64,000 nucleotides of DNA from Liolophura sinensis (GCF_032854445.1 NC_088306.1:27995764-28059763); one strand, 5' to 3'; shown: positions 28,701-40,419, counted from the first letter of the stretch. Made by a program: numbers and translations. Notes: generated by a model from the letters alone, not told the origin.

Positions 28701-31700
28701 CAGGCCAGATCACATCTGTGATAGGTAACACAACACCTGAACAGACCACTCTTATGATGGATACCACAACAGTAGACAAAACCACATCTGCAATGGATAC
28801 CATAACAGGCAACCAAAGCACGACTGTGATACATACCACAACAGCTGGTCAAACCGCAACTGTGATGGATACCACATCAGGTGACCAGGCCACATTTGTA
28901 GTAGCTACTACTGCAAGTGACAGAACCACGACTATAATGGATCCTACAGCAGGTGACCAGGCCACAACTATGAAAGATACCACAACAGGTGACCTGGTCA
29001 CAACTGTAAAAGATACAACAACAGGTGACAAGGCCACAACAGTGATAAATACCACAACAGTTGACAGAACCACATCTAGGATCAATACCACAACAGGTAA
29101 AAATTCTACGACTGTGATACACACCACAACAGCTGGCCAGAACACAAATGTAATACCTACCACAACAGATGACAGGACCACCTCTGTAATGGATACCACA
29201 ACATGGGAGAAGACCACATCTGCAATGGATACCAAAACAGCTGACCAGACCACAAATATGATGGATGTCACCACATCTGGCCAGACCACAACTGTAATCG
29301 ATACCACAACAGGCAACCAAACCACAACAACTGGCCAGACCACAATTGTAATACCTGCCACAACAGATGAGAGGACTACCACTGTAATGCATGCCAAAAC
29401 ACGGAAGACCACATCTGTGATGACTACAACAACAGCTGACCAGACCACAAATGTGATGAATACCACCACAGCTGACCAGGACACAGCTGTGATCAATACT
29501 ACAACATGCAACCAAACCACAACTGTAATACATATCACAACAGCTGGCCAGACCACAACTGTGATAGACACCACAACAGCTGATCAAACCAAAACAATGA
29601 TAGATATCACAACAGCTGGACAGACCACAACTCTGATAAATGCACCAACACGTGACCAGACCACATCTGTAATGCCTACTACTGCAGGTAACAGGACCAC
29701 GACTACGATGGACCCCTCAGCAGATGACCAGGACACAACTGTGATGGATACCAAAACAGATAACCAAACTGCAAATGTTATGGATAACACAACAGCTGAC
29801 CAGAACACATCTGTAATGGCTACCAGTGCAGGTGTCAGGACCACGACTGCAATGGATGCCACAACACTTGACCAAACCACAAATATGATGGATAACACAA
29901 CAGCTGACCTGAACACATCTGTAATGGTTACCAGTGCAGGTGACAGGACCACGACTGCAACAGATGCCACAACAGGGGAGAAGACAGCATTTGTGATGGA
30001 TACCATAACAGCTGACCAGAACACATCTGTAATGGCTACCAGTGCAGGTGACAAAACCACGACTGTAAAACATGCCACAACAGGGGAGAAAACGACATCT
30101 GTAATGGACACCACAACAGCTGACCAGACCACAACCATTATGGATGCCACCACAGCTGACCAGACCACAACTGCAATACCTACCACAACAGGCAACCAAA
30201 CCACAACTGTGATAGATACAACAACAGCTGGCAACACCACAACTCTGATCGATACAACAACTGCCAAACAAAGCACAACTGTCATTCATACCACAACAGC
30301 AGGTCATGCCACAACTATGATAGGTAACACAACACCTGAACAGACCACTCCAATGATGGATACCACAACAGTACACAAAACCACATCTGCAATGGACACC
30401 ATAACAGGTAACCAAACCAAGACTGTGAAAAATACCACAACAGCAGGCCAAACCACAACTGTAATAGATACAACAACAGCAGGCCAGATCACATCTGTGA
30501 TAGGTAACACAACACCTGAACAGACCACTCTAATGATAGATACCACAACAGTAGAAAAAACCACATCTGCAATGGATACCATAACAGGCAACAAAAGCAC
30601 GACTGTGATACATACCACAACAGCTGGTCAAACCGCAACTGTGATGGATACCACATCTTTGATGGATACCAAAACAGATAACCAAACTGCAAATGTTATG
30701 GATAACACAACAGCTGACCAGAACACATCTGTAATGGCTACCAGTGCAGGTGTCAGGACCACGACTGCAATGGATGCCACAACACTTGACCAAACCACAA
30801 ATATGATGGATAACACAACAGCTGACCTGAACACATCTGTAATGGTTACCAGTGCAGGTGACAGGACCACGACTGCAACAGATGCCACAACAGGGGAGAA
30901 GACAGCATTTGTGATGGATACCATAACAGCTGACCAGAACACATCTGTAATGGCTACCAGTGCAGGTGACAAAACCACGACTGTAAAACATGCCACAACA
31001 GGGGAGAAAACGACATCTGTAATGGACACCACAACAGCTGACCAGACCACAACCATTATGGATGCCACCACAGCTGACCAGACCACAACTGCAATACCTA
31101 CCACAACAGGCAACCAAACCACAACTGTGATAGATACAACAACAGCTGGCAACACCACAACTCTGATCGATACAACAACTGCCAAACAAAGCACAACTGT
31201 CATTCATACCACAACAGCAGGTCATGCCACAACTATGATAGGTAACACAACACCTGAACAGACCACTCCAATGATGGATACCACAACAGTACACAAAACC
31301 ACATCTGCAATGGACACCATAACAGGTAACCAAACCAAGACTGTGAAAAATACCACAACAGCAGGCCAAACCACAACTGTAATAGATACAACAACAGCAG
31401 GCCAGATCACATCTGTGATAGGTAACACAACACCTGAACAGACCACTCTAATGATAGATACCACAACAGTAGAAAAAACCACATCTGCAATGGATACCAT
31501 AACAGGCAACAAAAGCACGACTGTGATACATACCACAACAGCTGGTCAAACCGCAACTGTGATGGATACCACATCAGGTGACCAGGCCACATCTATAGTA
31601 GCTACTACTGCAAGTGACAGAACCACGACTATGATGGATCCTACAGCAGGTGACCAGGCCACAACTATGATAGATACCACAACAGGTGACCAGGTCACAG

Positions 31701-34700
31701 CTGTAATAGATACAACAACAGGTGACCAGGCCACAACAGTGATAAATACCAAAACAGTTGACACAACCACATCTAGGTTCTATACCACAACAGGTAACAA
31801 TACCACAACTGTGATAGACACCAAAACACCTGGCCAGACCAAAACTGTCAGACCTACCACAACATATGACAGGACCACCACTGTAATTGATATCATAACT
31901 GTAATAGATAACACAACACCTCAACAGACCACTCCAATCATGGATATTACAACAGTAGACAAAACAACATCTGTAATCGATACCATAGCAGGTGACCAGG
32001 CCACAACAGTGATGAATACCACAACAGGGGAGAACACAACATCTGTAACCACAGCAAGTGACAAGACTACAACCGTGATGGATGCCACAACAGGTGACCT
32101 GGTCACCAATGTAATGGATACCACAATAGGTGACCAGGCCACAACAGTGATGAATACCACAACAGTTGACAGAACCACATCTAAGATCGATACCACAACA
32201 GGTAAAAATTCTACGACTGTGATACACACCACAACAGCTGGCCAGAACACAAATGTAATACCTACCACAACAGATGACAGGACCACCTCTGTAATGGATA
32301 CCACAACATGGGAGAAGGCCACATCTGCAATGGATACCACAACAGCTGACCAGACCACAAATATGATGGATTCCACCACAGCTGGCCAGGCCACAAATGT
32401 AATCGATACCACAACAGGCAACCAAACCACAACAACTGGCCAGACCACAATTGTAATACCTGCCACAACAGATGAGAGGACCACCACTGTAATGCATACC
32501 AAAACACAGACCACATCTGTGTTGACTACAACAACAGCTGACCAGACCACAAATGTGATGAATACCACCACAGCTGACCAGGCCACAGCTGTGATCGATA
32601 CTACAACAGGCAACCAAACCACAACAGGGAACCAAACCAAAACAATGATAGATATCACAACAGCTGGACAGACCACAACTGTAATAAATGCACCAACAGG
32701 TGACCAGACCACATCTGTAATGGCTACTACTGCAGGTAACAGGACCACGACTACGATGGACCCCTCAACAGGTGACCAGGACACAACTGTGATGGATACC
32801 AAAATAGATAACCAAACCGCAAATGTGATGAATAACACAACAGCTGACCAGAACACATCTGTAATAGATACCACAACAGCTGGCCAGACCACAACTGTGA
32901 TAGATAACACAACACCTGAAGAGACAATTCCAATGATCGATACCAAAACAGCAGACAAAACCACATCTGTAATGGAAACCAGTGCAGGTAACCAAGCCAC
33001 AACTGTGATAGATACCACAATAGCTGGCCAAACCACAACTGTAATAGATACCACATCAGGGGACCAGATCACATCTGTAAGGCCCACCACAAAAGATGAC
33101 CAGACCAGATCTGTAATGCCTACGACAACAGATGACCAGACTACATCTGTCATGGCTACCACAGATGGAGACAAGACCACAATCATCATGGATGACACAA
33201 CAGGTGACCAGGTCACCACACTAATAGATACCACACCAGGTGAGCAGGCCACAACAGTGATAAATACCACAACAGTTGACAAAACCACATCTAGGATCGA
33301 TACCACAACAGGTAACAATACCACGACTCTGATACACACCACAACAGCTGGCCAGACGACAACTGTAATACCTGCCACAACCAATGACAAAACCACCACT
33401 GTAATGGATACCACAACAGGGAAGAAGACCACATCTGTGATGACTACAACAGCTGACCAGACCACAACCATTATGGATGCCACCACAGCTGATCAGGCCA
33501 CAACTGTAACCGATACCACAACAGGCAACCAAATTACAACTGTAATAAATACCACAACAGCTGGCCAGACAACAACTGTGATTGATACCACAATAGGCAA
33601 CCAAACCACATCTGTAATGGCTACCACAACAGCAGGCCAGACATCAACTGTGATAGGTAACACAACACCTGAACAGACCACTCCAACGATGGATACCACA
33701 GCAGTAGACAACACCACATCTGTAATGGAAACCATAACAGGTAACCAAGCCACGACTGTGATAGATACATCAGATGGCCAGACGACATCTGTAATGACTA
33801 CCACAACCGATGAACAGACCACATCTGTAATGTCTACCACAACAGATGACCAGACCACATCTGTAATGGCTACAAGTGCAGGTGACTCCACCACGACTAT
33901 TACAGATGCCACAACAGCTGACCAGGCCACAACTGTAATGGATACCACAGCAGATGACCAAGCCACATCTGTAATGCCTATTACAACAGATGAACAAACC
34001 ACATCTGTAATGGATACCCCAACAGCTGACCAGACCACAAATGTCATGGATGTCACAACAGCTAAACAAACCATGACAGCGATGGATGCCACCACAGCTG
34101 ATCAGTCCACAACTGTGATCGATACCACAACAGTTCACAAAGCAAAATCTGTGATGGATACCACAACAGGTGGACAGACCACAACTGTGACAGATACCAC
34201 AACAGCTGGCCAGACAACAACTAAGATCGACACCACAACAGTCAACCAAACCACAACTGTAATACATACCACAATAGCTGGCCAGACAACAACTGTGATA
34301 GGTAACACAATACCTAAACATTCCACTCCAATGATGAATACTACAACAGTAGACAAAACCACACCTGTAATGAATACCATAACAGGTAACCAAACCAAGT
34401 TGGTGATCAATACCACAACAGCAGGCCAAACCTCAACTGTAATAGATACCACAACGGCTGGCCAGACCACAACTGTGATAGATAACACAACACCTGAAGA
34501 GACAACTCCAATGATCGATACCAAAACAGCAGACAAAACCACATCTGTAATGGAAACCAGTGCAGGTAACCAAGCCACAACTGTGATAGATACCACAATA
34601 GCTGGCCAAACCACAACAGTAATATATACCACATCAGGGGAGCAGATCACATCTGTAAGGCCCACCACAAAAGATGACCAGACCAGATCTGTAATGCCTA

Positions 34701-37700
34701 CGACAACAGATGACCAGACTACATCTGTCATGGCTACCACAGATGGAGACAAGACCACAATCATCATGGATGCCACAACAGGTGACCAGGTCACCACTCT
34801 AATAGATACCACACCAGGTGACCAGGCCACAACAGTGATAAATACCACAACAGTTGACAAAACCACATCTAGGATCGATACCACAACAGGTAACAATACC
34901 ACGACTCTGATACACACCACAACAGCTGGCCAGACGACAACTGTAATACCTGCCACAACCAATGACAAAACCACATCTGTAATGGATACCACAACAGGGA
35001 ATAAGACCACATCTGTGATGACTACAACAGCTGACCAAACCACAACCATTATTGATGCCACAACAGCTGATCAGGCCACAACTGTAACCGATACAACAAC
35101 AGGCAACCAAATTACAACTGTAATAAATACCACAACAGCTGGCCAGACAACAACTGTGATTGATGCCACAAAAGGCAACCAAACCACATCTGTAATGGCT
35201 ACCACAAAAGCAGGCCAGACATCAACTGTGATAGGTAACACAACACCTGAACAGACCACTCCAACGATGGATACCACAGCAGTAGACAACACCACATCTG
35301 TAATGGAAACCATAACAGGTAACCAAGCCACGACTGTGATAGATACAACATCAGGTGGCCAGACGACATCTGTAATGTCTACCACAACAGATGACCAGAC
35401 CACATCTGTAATGGCTACAAATGCAGGTGACTCCACCACGACTATTACAGATGCCATAACAGCTGACCAGGCCACAACTGTAATGGATACCACAGCAGAT
35501 GACCAAACCACATCTGTAATGGCTATTACAACAGATGAACAAACCACATCTGTAATGGATACCACAACAGCAGGCCAGACAACAACTGTGATAGGTAACA
35601 CAACACCTGAACAGACCACTCCAACGATGGATACCACCACAGTAGACAACACCACATCTGTAATGGAAAGCATAACAGCTGACCAGACCACAACCATTAT
35701 GGATGCCACCAGAGCTTCCCAGGCCAAAACTGTAATCGATACCACAACAGGCAACCAAACCATAACTGTAATATATACCACAACAGCTGGCCAGACAACA
35801 ACTGTGATCGGTACCACAACAGGCAACCAAACCACATCTTTAATGGCTACCACAACAGCAGGCCAGACATCAACTGTGATAGGTAACACAACACCTGAAC
35901 AGACCACTCCAACGATGGATACCACAGCAGTAGACAACACCACATCTGTAATGGAAACCATAACAGGTAACCAAGCCACGACTGTGATAGATACAACATC
36001 AGGTGGCCAGACGACATCTGTAATGACTACCACAACCGATGAACAGACCGCATCTGTAATGTCTACCACAACAGATGACCAGACCACATCTGTAATGGCT
36101 ACAAGTGCAGGTGACTCCACCACGACTATTACAGATGCCACAACAGCTGACCAGGCCACAACTGTAATGGATACCACAGCAGATGACCAAACCACATCTG
36201 TAATGGCTATTACAACAGATGAACAAACCACATCTGTAATGGATACCACAACAGCTGACCAGACCACAAATGTCATGGATGCCACAACAGCTAAACAAAC
36301 CATGACAGCGATGGATGCCACCACAGCTGATCAGTCCACAACTGTGACAGATACCACAACAGCTGGCCAGACAACAACTAAGATCGACACCACAACAATC
36401 AACCAAACCACGACTGTAATACATACCACAACAGCAGGCCAGACAACAACTGTGACAGGTAACACAATACCTAAACATTCCACTCCAATGATGGATACCA
36501 CAACAGTAGACAAAACTACACCTGTAATGCATACCATAACAGGTAACCAGTCCATGACTGTAACAGATACCACAACAGCTGGCCAAAACACAACTGTGAT
36601 GGATACAACATCAGGTGACCAGACCACATCTGTAATGGCGACCATTGCAGATGACAAGACCACGACTATGAAGGATCTCACAACAAGTGAACAGGCCACA
36701 AATGTGATGGACACCACAACAGATGACCAGGCCACATCTATAATGGCAACAGATGACCAAACCACATCTGTAATGTCTACCACACCAGATGACCAGACCA
36801 CATCTGTAATGGCTACCAGTGCATGTAATAGGACCACGACTATAATGAATGCCACAACAGATGACCAGGTCACAACTGTAATATATACCACAACAGGAGA
36901 CCAGGCCACAACAGTGATAAATACCGCAACAGTTGACAAAACCACATTTAGAATCGATATCACAGCAGGTAACAATTCAACGACTGTGATACACACCACA
37001 ACACCTGGCCAGACTACAACTGTAATACCTGCCACAACAGATGACAGGACCACCACTGTAATGGATACCACAACAGGGGAGAAGACCACATCTGTGATGG
37101 ATACCACAGCTGACCAGACCACAACCATGATGGATGCCACCACAGCTGACCAGGCAACAACTGTAATGGCTACCACAACAGCTGGCCAGACAACAACTGT
37201 GATAGGTAAAACAACACCTGAACAGACCACTCCAATGATGGATACCACAACAGTAGACAAAACCAAATCTGTAATGGAAACCATAACAGGTAACCAAGCC
37301 ACGACTGTGACAGATACCACAACAGCTGGCCAAACCTCATCTGTAACAGATACCACAACAGCTGACCAGACTACAACTGTGATATATATTACAACAAATG
37401 ATCAGGCCACAACTGTAATGGATACCCCAACACGTGACAAGACCACAACAGTGCTGGATACCACAACAGGTCATAAGACCACATCTGTAATAGATACCAC
37501 AACAGCTGACCAGACTACAACTGTGATATATATTACAACAAATGATCAGGCCACAACTGCAATGGATACCCCAACACGTGACAAGACCACAACAGTGCTG
37601 GATGCCACAACAGGTCATAAGACCACATCTGTAATAGATACCACAACAGCTGACCAGACTACAACTGTAATGGATACCATAACAGGTGACCAGACCACAA

Positions 37701-37833
37701 CTGTAATGTCTACTTTAAGCCTTGATATGTCCACAACAGTCATGGATACCACAAGAAGTAGGCAATTTTCAACGGGAATGGATACCAAAACACCTGATCA
37801 GTTCACAACAGTGGGTGATACGGAAACACCTGG
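7704..37833 (+). CDS. Giant Thr-rich mucin-like repeat protein, exon b (about 30 kb)
   Basis: A single exon of about 10,040 codons built of roughly 830 units of 12 residues. The general form is V-[M/I]-[D/H/N/P/A]-T-T-T-[A/G/P/V]-[G/D]-[Q/K/R]-T-T-[T/S]. About half the residues are Thr, and Cys, Tyr and Phe are rare. Unlike exon a, many units carry N-Q-T or N-T-T, so N-glycosylation sequons are dense alongside the presumed O-glycan sites. The likely role, from composition only, is an extended extracellular mucus, matrix or byssus-like glycoprotein. The acceptor is at 7703/7704. The 3' donor is TGG/GTGAGT with GT at 37834, phase 2; without splicing a TGA follows at 37835-37837. The frame is intact from 7704 to 26674 and from about 27593 to 37833; the stretch between carries six one-base insertions (separate entry). 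No flanking domain (VWD, EGF, SEA, membrane segment) is visible in the window. Confidence 0.8.
8190..8950 (+). repeat. Recently expanded sub-block of the coding array (MGTTTGDQPTTM units)
   Basis: About 21 units of 36 bp alternate between MGTTTGDQPTTM and MDTTTADQ/VDQ variants. Neighbouring units are near identical at DNA level (CCCACTACGATGATGGGTAC recurs many times). The flanking units (7800-8160 and 8950-12400) are far more divergent, so this block expanded later than its surroundings. Confidence 0.85.
26675..27592 (+). other. Patch with six single-base insertions in the coding array
   Basis: Compared with sister copies, one extra base is present at 26675 (T), about 26860-26862 (C), 26968 (T), 27187 (A), about 27514-27516 (C) and about 27589-27592 (G). 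Open frames match exactly: frame 2 is lost at 26675, regained at 26996-27186 after three insertions, replaced by frame 3 from 27189, and regained near 27584 after the sixth. There are no compensating deletions, and no comparable cluster elsewhere in 30 kb. Confidence 0.85.
26996..30657 (+). repeat. Near-identical copy of about 16410-20060, offset 10,593 bp
   Basis: Rare variants are shared at a constant offset. Examples are GTAGACAGAACAAC (16476 and 27065), the AACAACACAACTCTGATCG unit, the 1779-bp-long higher-order unit, and ACATGCAACC near 18911 and 29504. Only scattered single-base differences are seen by eye (for example AACCAAACC to AACCAAGCC). The similarity is clearly higher than between other higher-order copies, so this is the most recent large duplication, or an assembly-level one. 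Confidence 0.85.
29742..31577 (+). repeat. 918-bp tandem duplication
   Basis: 29742-30657 is repeated almost perfectly at 30660-31575, including the private change GACAAAACCACG (30051 and 30969) that replaces GACAGGACCACG of the older copy. The junction at 30651-30662 reads ACCACATCTTTGATGG, joining two units out of register with loss of most of one unit. The length is 306 codons, so the frame is kept. Confidence 0.9.
32870..36330 (+). repeat. Second higher-order repeat, 1578-bp offset
   Basis: The block with NTTPEETxPMID, METSAGNQATT, VRPTTKDDQTRS and MATTDGDKTTI at 32911-34100 recurs at 34489-36300. AACACCTGAAGAGACAA lies at 32911 and 34489, and the NTTPEQTTPTMD unit at about 33656 and 35234, both 1578 bp apart. 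Smaller internal copies lie at about 35596 and 35881. This family is distinct in variant content from the upstream 1.8-2.3 kb family. Confidence 0.85.
37349..37660 (+). repeat. 144-bp (four-unit) tandem repeat at the end of exon b
   Basis: The four-unit string containing VIYITTNDQATT, MDTPTRDKTTTV and GHKTTSVIDTTT begins at 37349 and again at 37493, 144 bp later. Only a few bases differ between the copies. It is the last regular part of the array; units after 37700 become degenerate. Confidence 0.9.
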
Positions 37834-37970
37834 GTGAGTTACAGAAGTAATGGATTTCGCTACAGGTGATGAGCTCAAAACGCCAGCATAGCCCGTCAAT
37901 CAGGGAATGGATATCAAAACAGTTGACGCATTTGTAAATATTAACGTCACGATTTTGTGATGTCCAACAC
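37834..37970 (+). pseudogene. Decayed repeat units beyond the exon b donor
   Basis: The sequence after the GTGAGT donor still reads, in the exon b frame, as degenerate repeat units: an EVMDFATGDELKTPA-like stretch, then stop, then a GMDIKTVDAFVN-like stretch. Stops occur at 37835 and at TAG in GCATAGCCC. The array therefore once extended further, and its end now lies in intron (if the donor is used) or 3' untranslated sequence. Confidence 0.6.
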
Positions 37971-38993
37971 GTCAGCAAAATGTTAACTGAGATTTCATGG
38001 TATTGACCCGTGGTTTTTTTGTATACCAGTTTCAAACAATGTGTATGTTTAAATATCATATTACCTAATACAGACATGTTAATGTTTAACGGTGTGCTAT
38101 ATTAGTGTTATTTTAATTACACTGATGTTGTTTCAGTCGCAGCTGTTCAGGGTAATTTTTCCTGATATTTTTTGTTACTTTTTATTGTAATTTTTTATTT
38201 ATATTTTTATATTAATAAAATCACAACTAGCTATATTTTTGATTTCTGGGATTAAAAGTTTTGTGATAGTTAAATCTCTAGAAATGTTTGAATAAGGGTA
38301 TTTTGAGTTGACTGTTTGTTTTTGTCTGAAACCAGGTTTTCCGTTTAGAAATACGTTCACCAAAACTGATGTGACCTTTGCTATCGCGGCAGATCCGGTT
38401 TTATTTTTTATATCTATACTGCTTGAAATATGAAGAAATGTAATCGCTGGCGGTTTATCAGTATTTTGTAAATGCATAATTTGAGGAGATTTATAAGTAC
38501 ATGTTTTTCCTTTAGCATCCAGCCTACACAAATCATATACAGAGGCTGTGTCCTCGTATCATATCGGTTTTGTGAAGAAAGATTAATGCGTGTTTGCAAC
38601 TGATCATACGTGTCTTTCGGTTTCAATTTCGTTTAATGCTTAAGTGTTGGTTCGTCATAAGCAATATATGTGCACTGTAAATATGCTAATAATAATGCAA
38701 AATATTTTGGCATTTACTAACTTTAAAGAATGTCATATGCACATATCAGTATAACAATCAATCTCATAACGTATTGATATTTGCTCACTAACGATCGTAT
38801 TCTGTGGATTAAATTCACGATATATTACTGTTAAAATTTCCACATCACACGTGTATCATCAGTCATCTAGTGCATGCATTAATATTTGTCCTGAAATAAC
38901 TTTGAAACAAATATTCACATTAATACAAACATGCCCTCGTGTAGAGAAATGAACAAATTATATCATTTTCCAAAGAAACTGTCCTTTATTCTT
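37971..38993. other. AT-rich stretch without a recognisable gene
   Basis: No exon can be supported. A T-rich tract followed by CAG near 38137 and another near 38335 could serve as acceptors. However, the reading frame after 38335 does not match the phase-2 end of exon b, so I do not call a downstream exon. Confidence 0.4.
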
Positions 38994-39205
38994 GTCTGCT
39001 CAATTCGCCTGACTGTGTCTGCTCAATTCGCCCGATTTTGTCTCTCAATTCGCCTAACTTTGTCTGCTCAATTCGCCCGATTTTGTGGGCTCAATTCGCC
39101 TTTGTCTGCTTAATTTGCCCAATTTTGTCGGATCAATTCGCCTAACTTTGTCTGCTCAATTCGCCCGATTTGTCGGCTCAATTCGCCTAAATTTTCTGCT
39201 CAAGA
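38994..39205. repeat. Short tandem repeat with TCTGCTCAATTCGCC core
   Basis: About nine imperfect units of roughly 20-23 bp alternate CTCAATTCGCCTAACTTTG and CTCAATTCGCCCGATTTTG. Translation of this stretch gives a spurious small repeat peptide. Confidence 0.85.
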
Positions 39206-40029
39206 GTTGAAAAGTCCAGGCAGTCGTCCTACAAAGTTCACTTCATGTAATGTGCACGTAGTTACCATGGTAACCACTACTGTAAGTCGCCATTGTGAAA
39301 CATTCTAGATTCTTGAAACGTGATGCTTTTTTTCTGGTTCATCTTTAATGCATGTTCTAACTTGCATGAGTACATAAGCTTTTCAATCTTCATGAAATGG
39401 GGTCAAATTGTCTTTATCAGGAGCCATGATATGCATGTGGCGTCACTTTTGAAAATTTCCGAGTGCTGATGGAAATTATGCGTGAAAGAGCACTCCATTT
39501 ACAAGATTTTACAAGATTTCACAAAACCGCTTTTTGATATATCTCAAATTTCAAAAATTTGTCACAGTGCTTAGTTTTTCGGTGAAGTTGAAAATTCCAC
39601 AAATTTGTGTGAAGATAACACTATGAAGTGGTCAAAACCTTAACCTATAGGGCCAAACATAACACTAAAATTTATTTTCAAATTTTGACGGAAGTCAGAA
39701 TTGGCTTTGTGGCCTCTGGCCAAGAATGTCACGTTCTTTCCCATACAGGTACGTCTGATGACGAGCACAGACCCTCGGCTGAGCCATGCTTTGGGTGCTT
39801 TGATTTAATAACTGATTTCCCTGACTGAAAGTCGCGAATAATTCAATTTCAAACGACGGATTTCAGATTTTATGGGTGGAGAACATACAAAAACCATTGA
39901 TGAGGATTGAAATAATACTGTACTGATTCCTTGTCTTTGAAAGATTTAACAATTTATAGCAGCCCGTTGAGTAACGAAACTGGAGGCGCTGAAGTACATC
40001 GCTAGATCTGAAAATGAATTCTGTACAAA
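39206..40029. other. Non-coding stretch, nothing recognised
   Basis: AT-rich sequence with several short direct repeats (ACAAGATTTTACAAGATTTC near 39500). No open frame longer than about 70 codons and no splice-bounded exon that I can defend. Confidence 0.4.
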
Positions 40030-40335
40030 TAAAGTCGCGTTCACACGATGAGATTGTCGAATTCTACCAGTCGAATGAAAATATGTCATACTCTCTTTCA
40101 TGCCATTGTACCATTCGACAAAATGCATCGTCTAAACTGGCATGTGCTACAGACTTGTGCCACTTTCATCCACTCGTCGAATTCAGCGAATCGACAAAAT
40201 CAAATCGCAACATGTGAACGCAGCTCCACGATTAAATTCGACGAGTCGATGATTTAAATCGCATCAGGTAAAACCGGCTCTACGATTGAGTTCGACGTGT
40301 GGATAAATCAAATCACAGTAATCGAACACGGCCCC
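40030..40335. repeat. Dispersed MITE-like element (second copy of the 5055 family)
   Basis: Several internal copies of words around TCGACAAAATCAAATCGCA and ACGATTNAATTCGACG recur, with a TTCACACGATGAGATTGTCG start matching the fragment at 5055. Non-coding; two small overlapping open frames here are not genes. Confidence 0.4.
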
Positions 40336-40415
40336 ACGCACGGATTACACATTGCCATTCACTCAACTCAGGTTTCTGGAGGCTTTCCAGTTCATATAAA
40401 ACGTTTATAACATAA

Positions 40416-40419
<4 letters not shown>

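Larger units (their letters stand above)
12400..32870 (+). repeat. Higher-order repeat of about 1.8-2.3 kb within the coding array (ten copies)
   Basis: The marker ATGGACCCCTCA (Met-Asp-Pro-Ser) occurs at 12905, 15149, 17336, 19115, 21305, 23438, 25736, 27929, 29708 and 32756. The spacings are 2244, 2187, 1779, 2190, 2133, 2298, 2193, 1779 and 3048, the last including a 918-bp duplication. All are multiples of three. The same succession of variant 12-mers (ATSAGDRTTT, TWEKTTSAM, NTTPEQTTPM, TTPQQTTPIM and others) recurs within each copy with small losses. Lengths differ because whole units are missing, as expected from unequal exchange. Confidence 0.9.

Noticed and set aside
7796-37618. Dozens of minus-strand frames up to about 520 codons opposite exon b
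   Set aside because: Same cause: antisense shadows of the 36-bp array. They break wherever the plus-strand units vary, and only the plus strand stays open for 19 kb and 10 kb runs and ends at good splice sites.
38335-38432. Downstream exon of the giant gene (GFPFRNTFTKTDVTFAIA, then a hydrophobic end)
   Set aside because: The acceptor-like CCAG and a short open frame to a stop are present, but the phase does not fit the phase-2 end of exon b and no transcript evidence is available.
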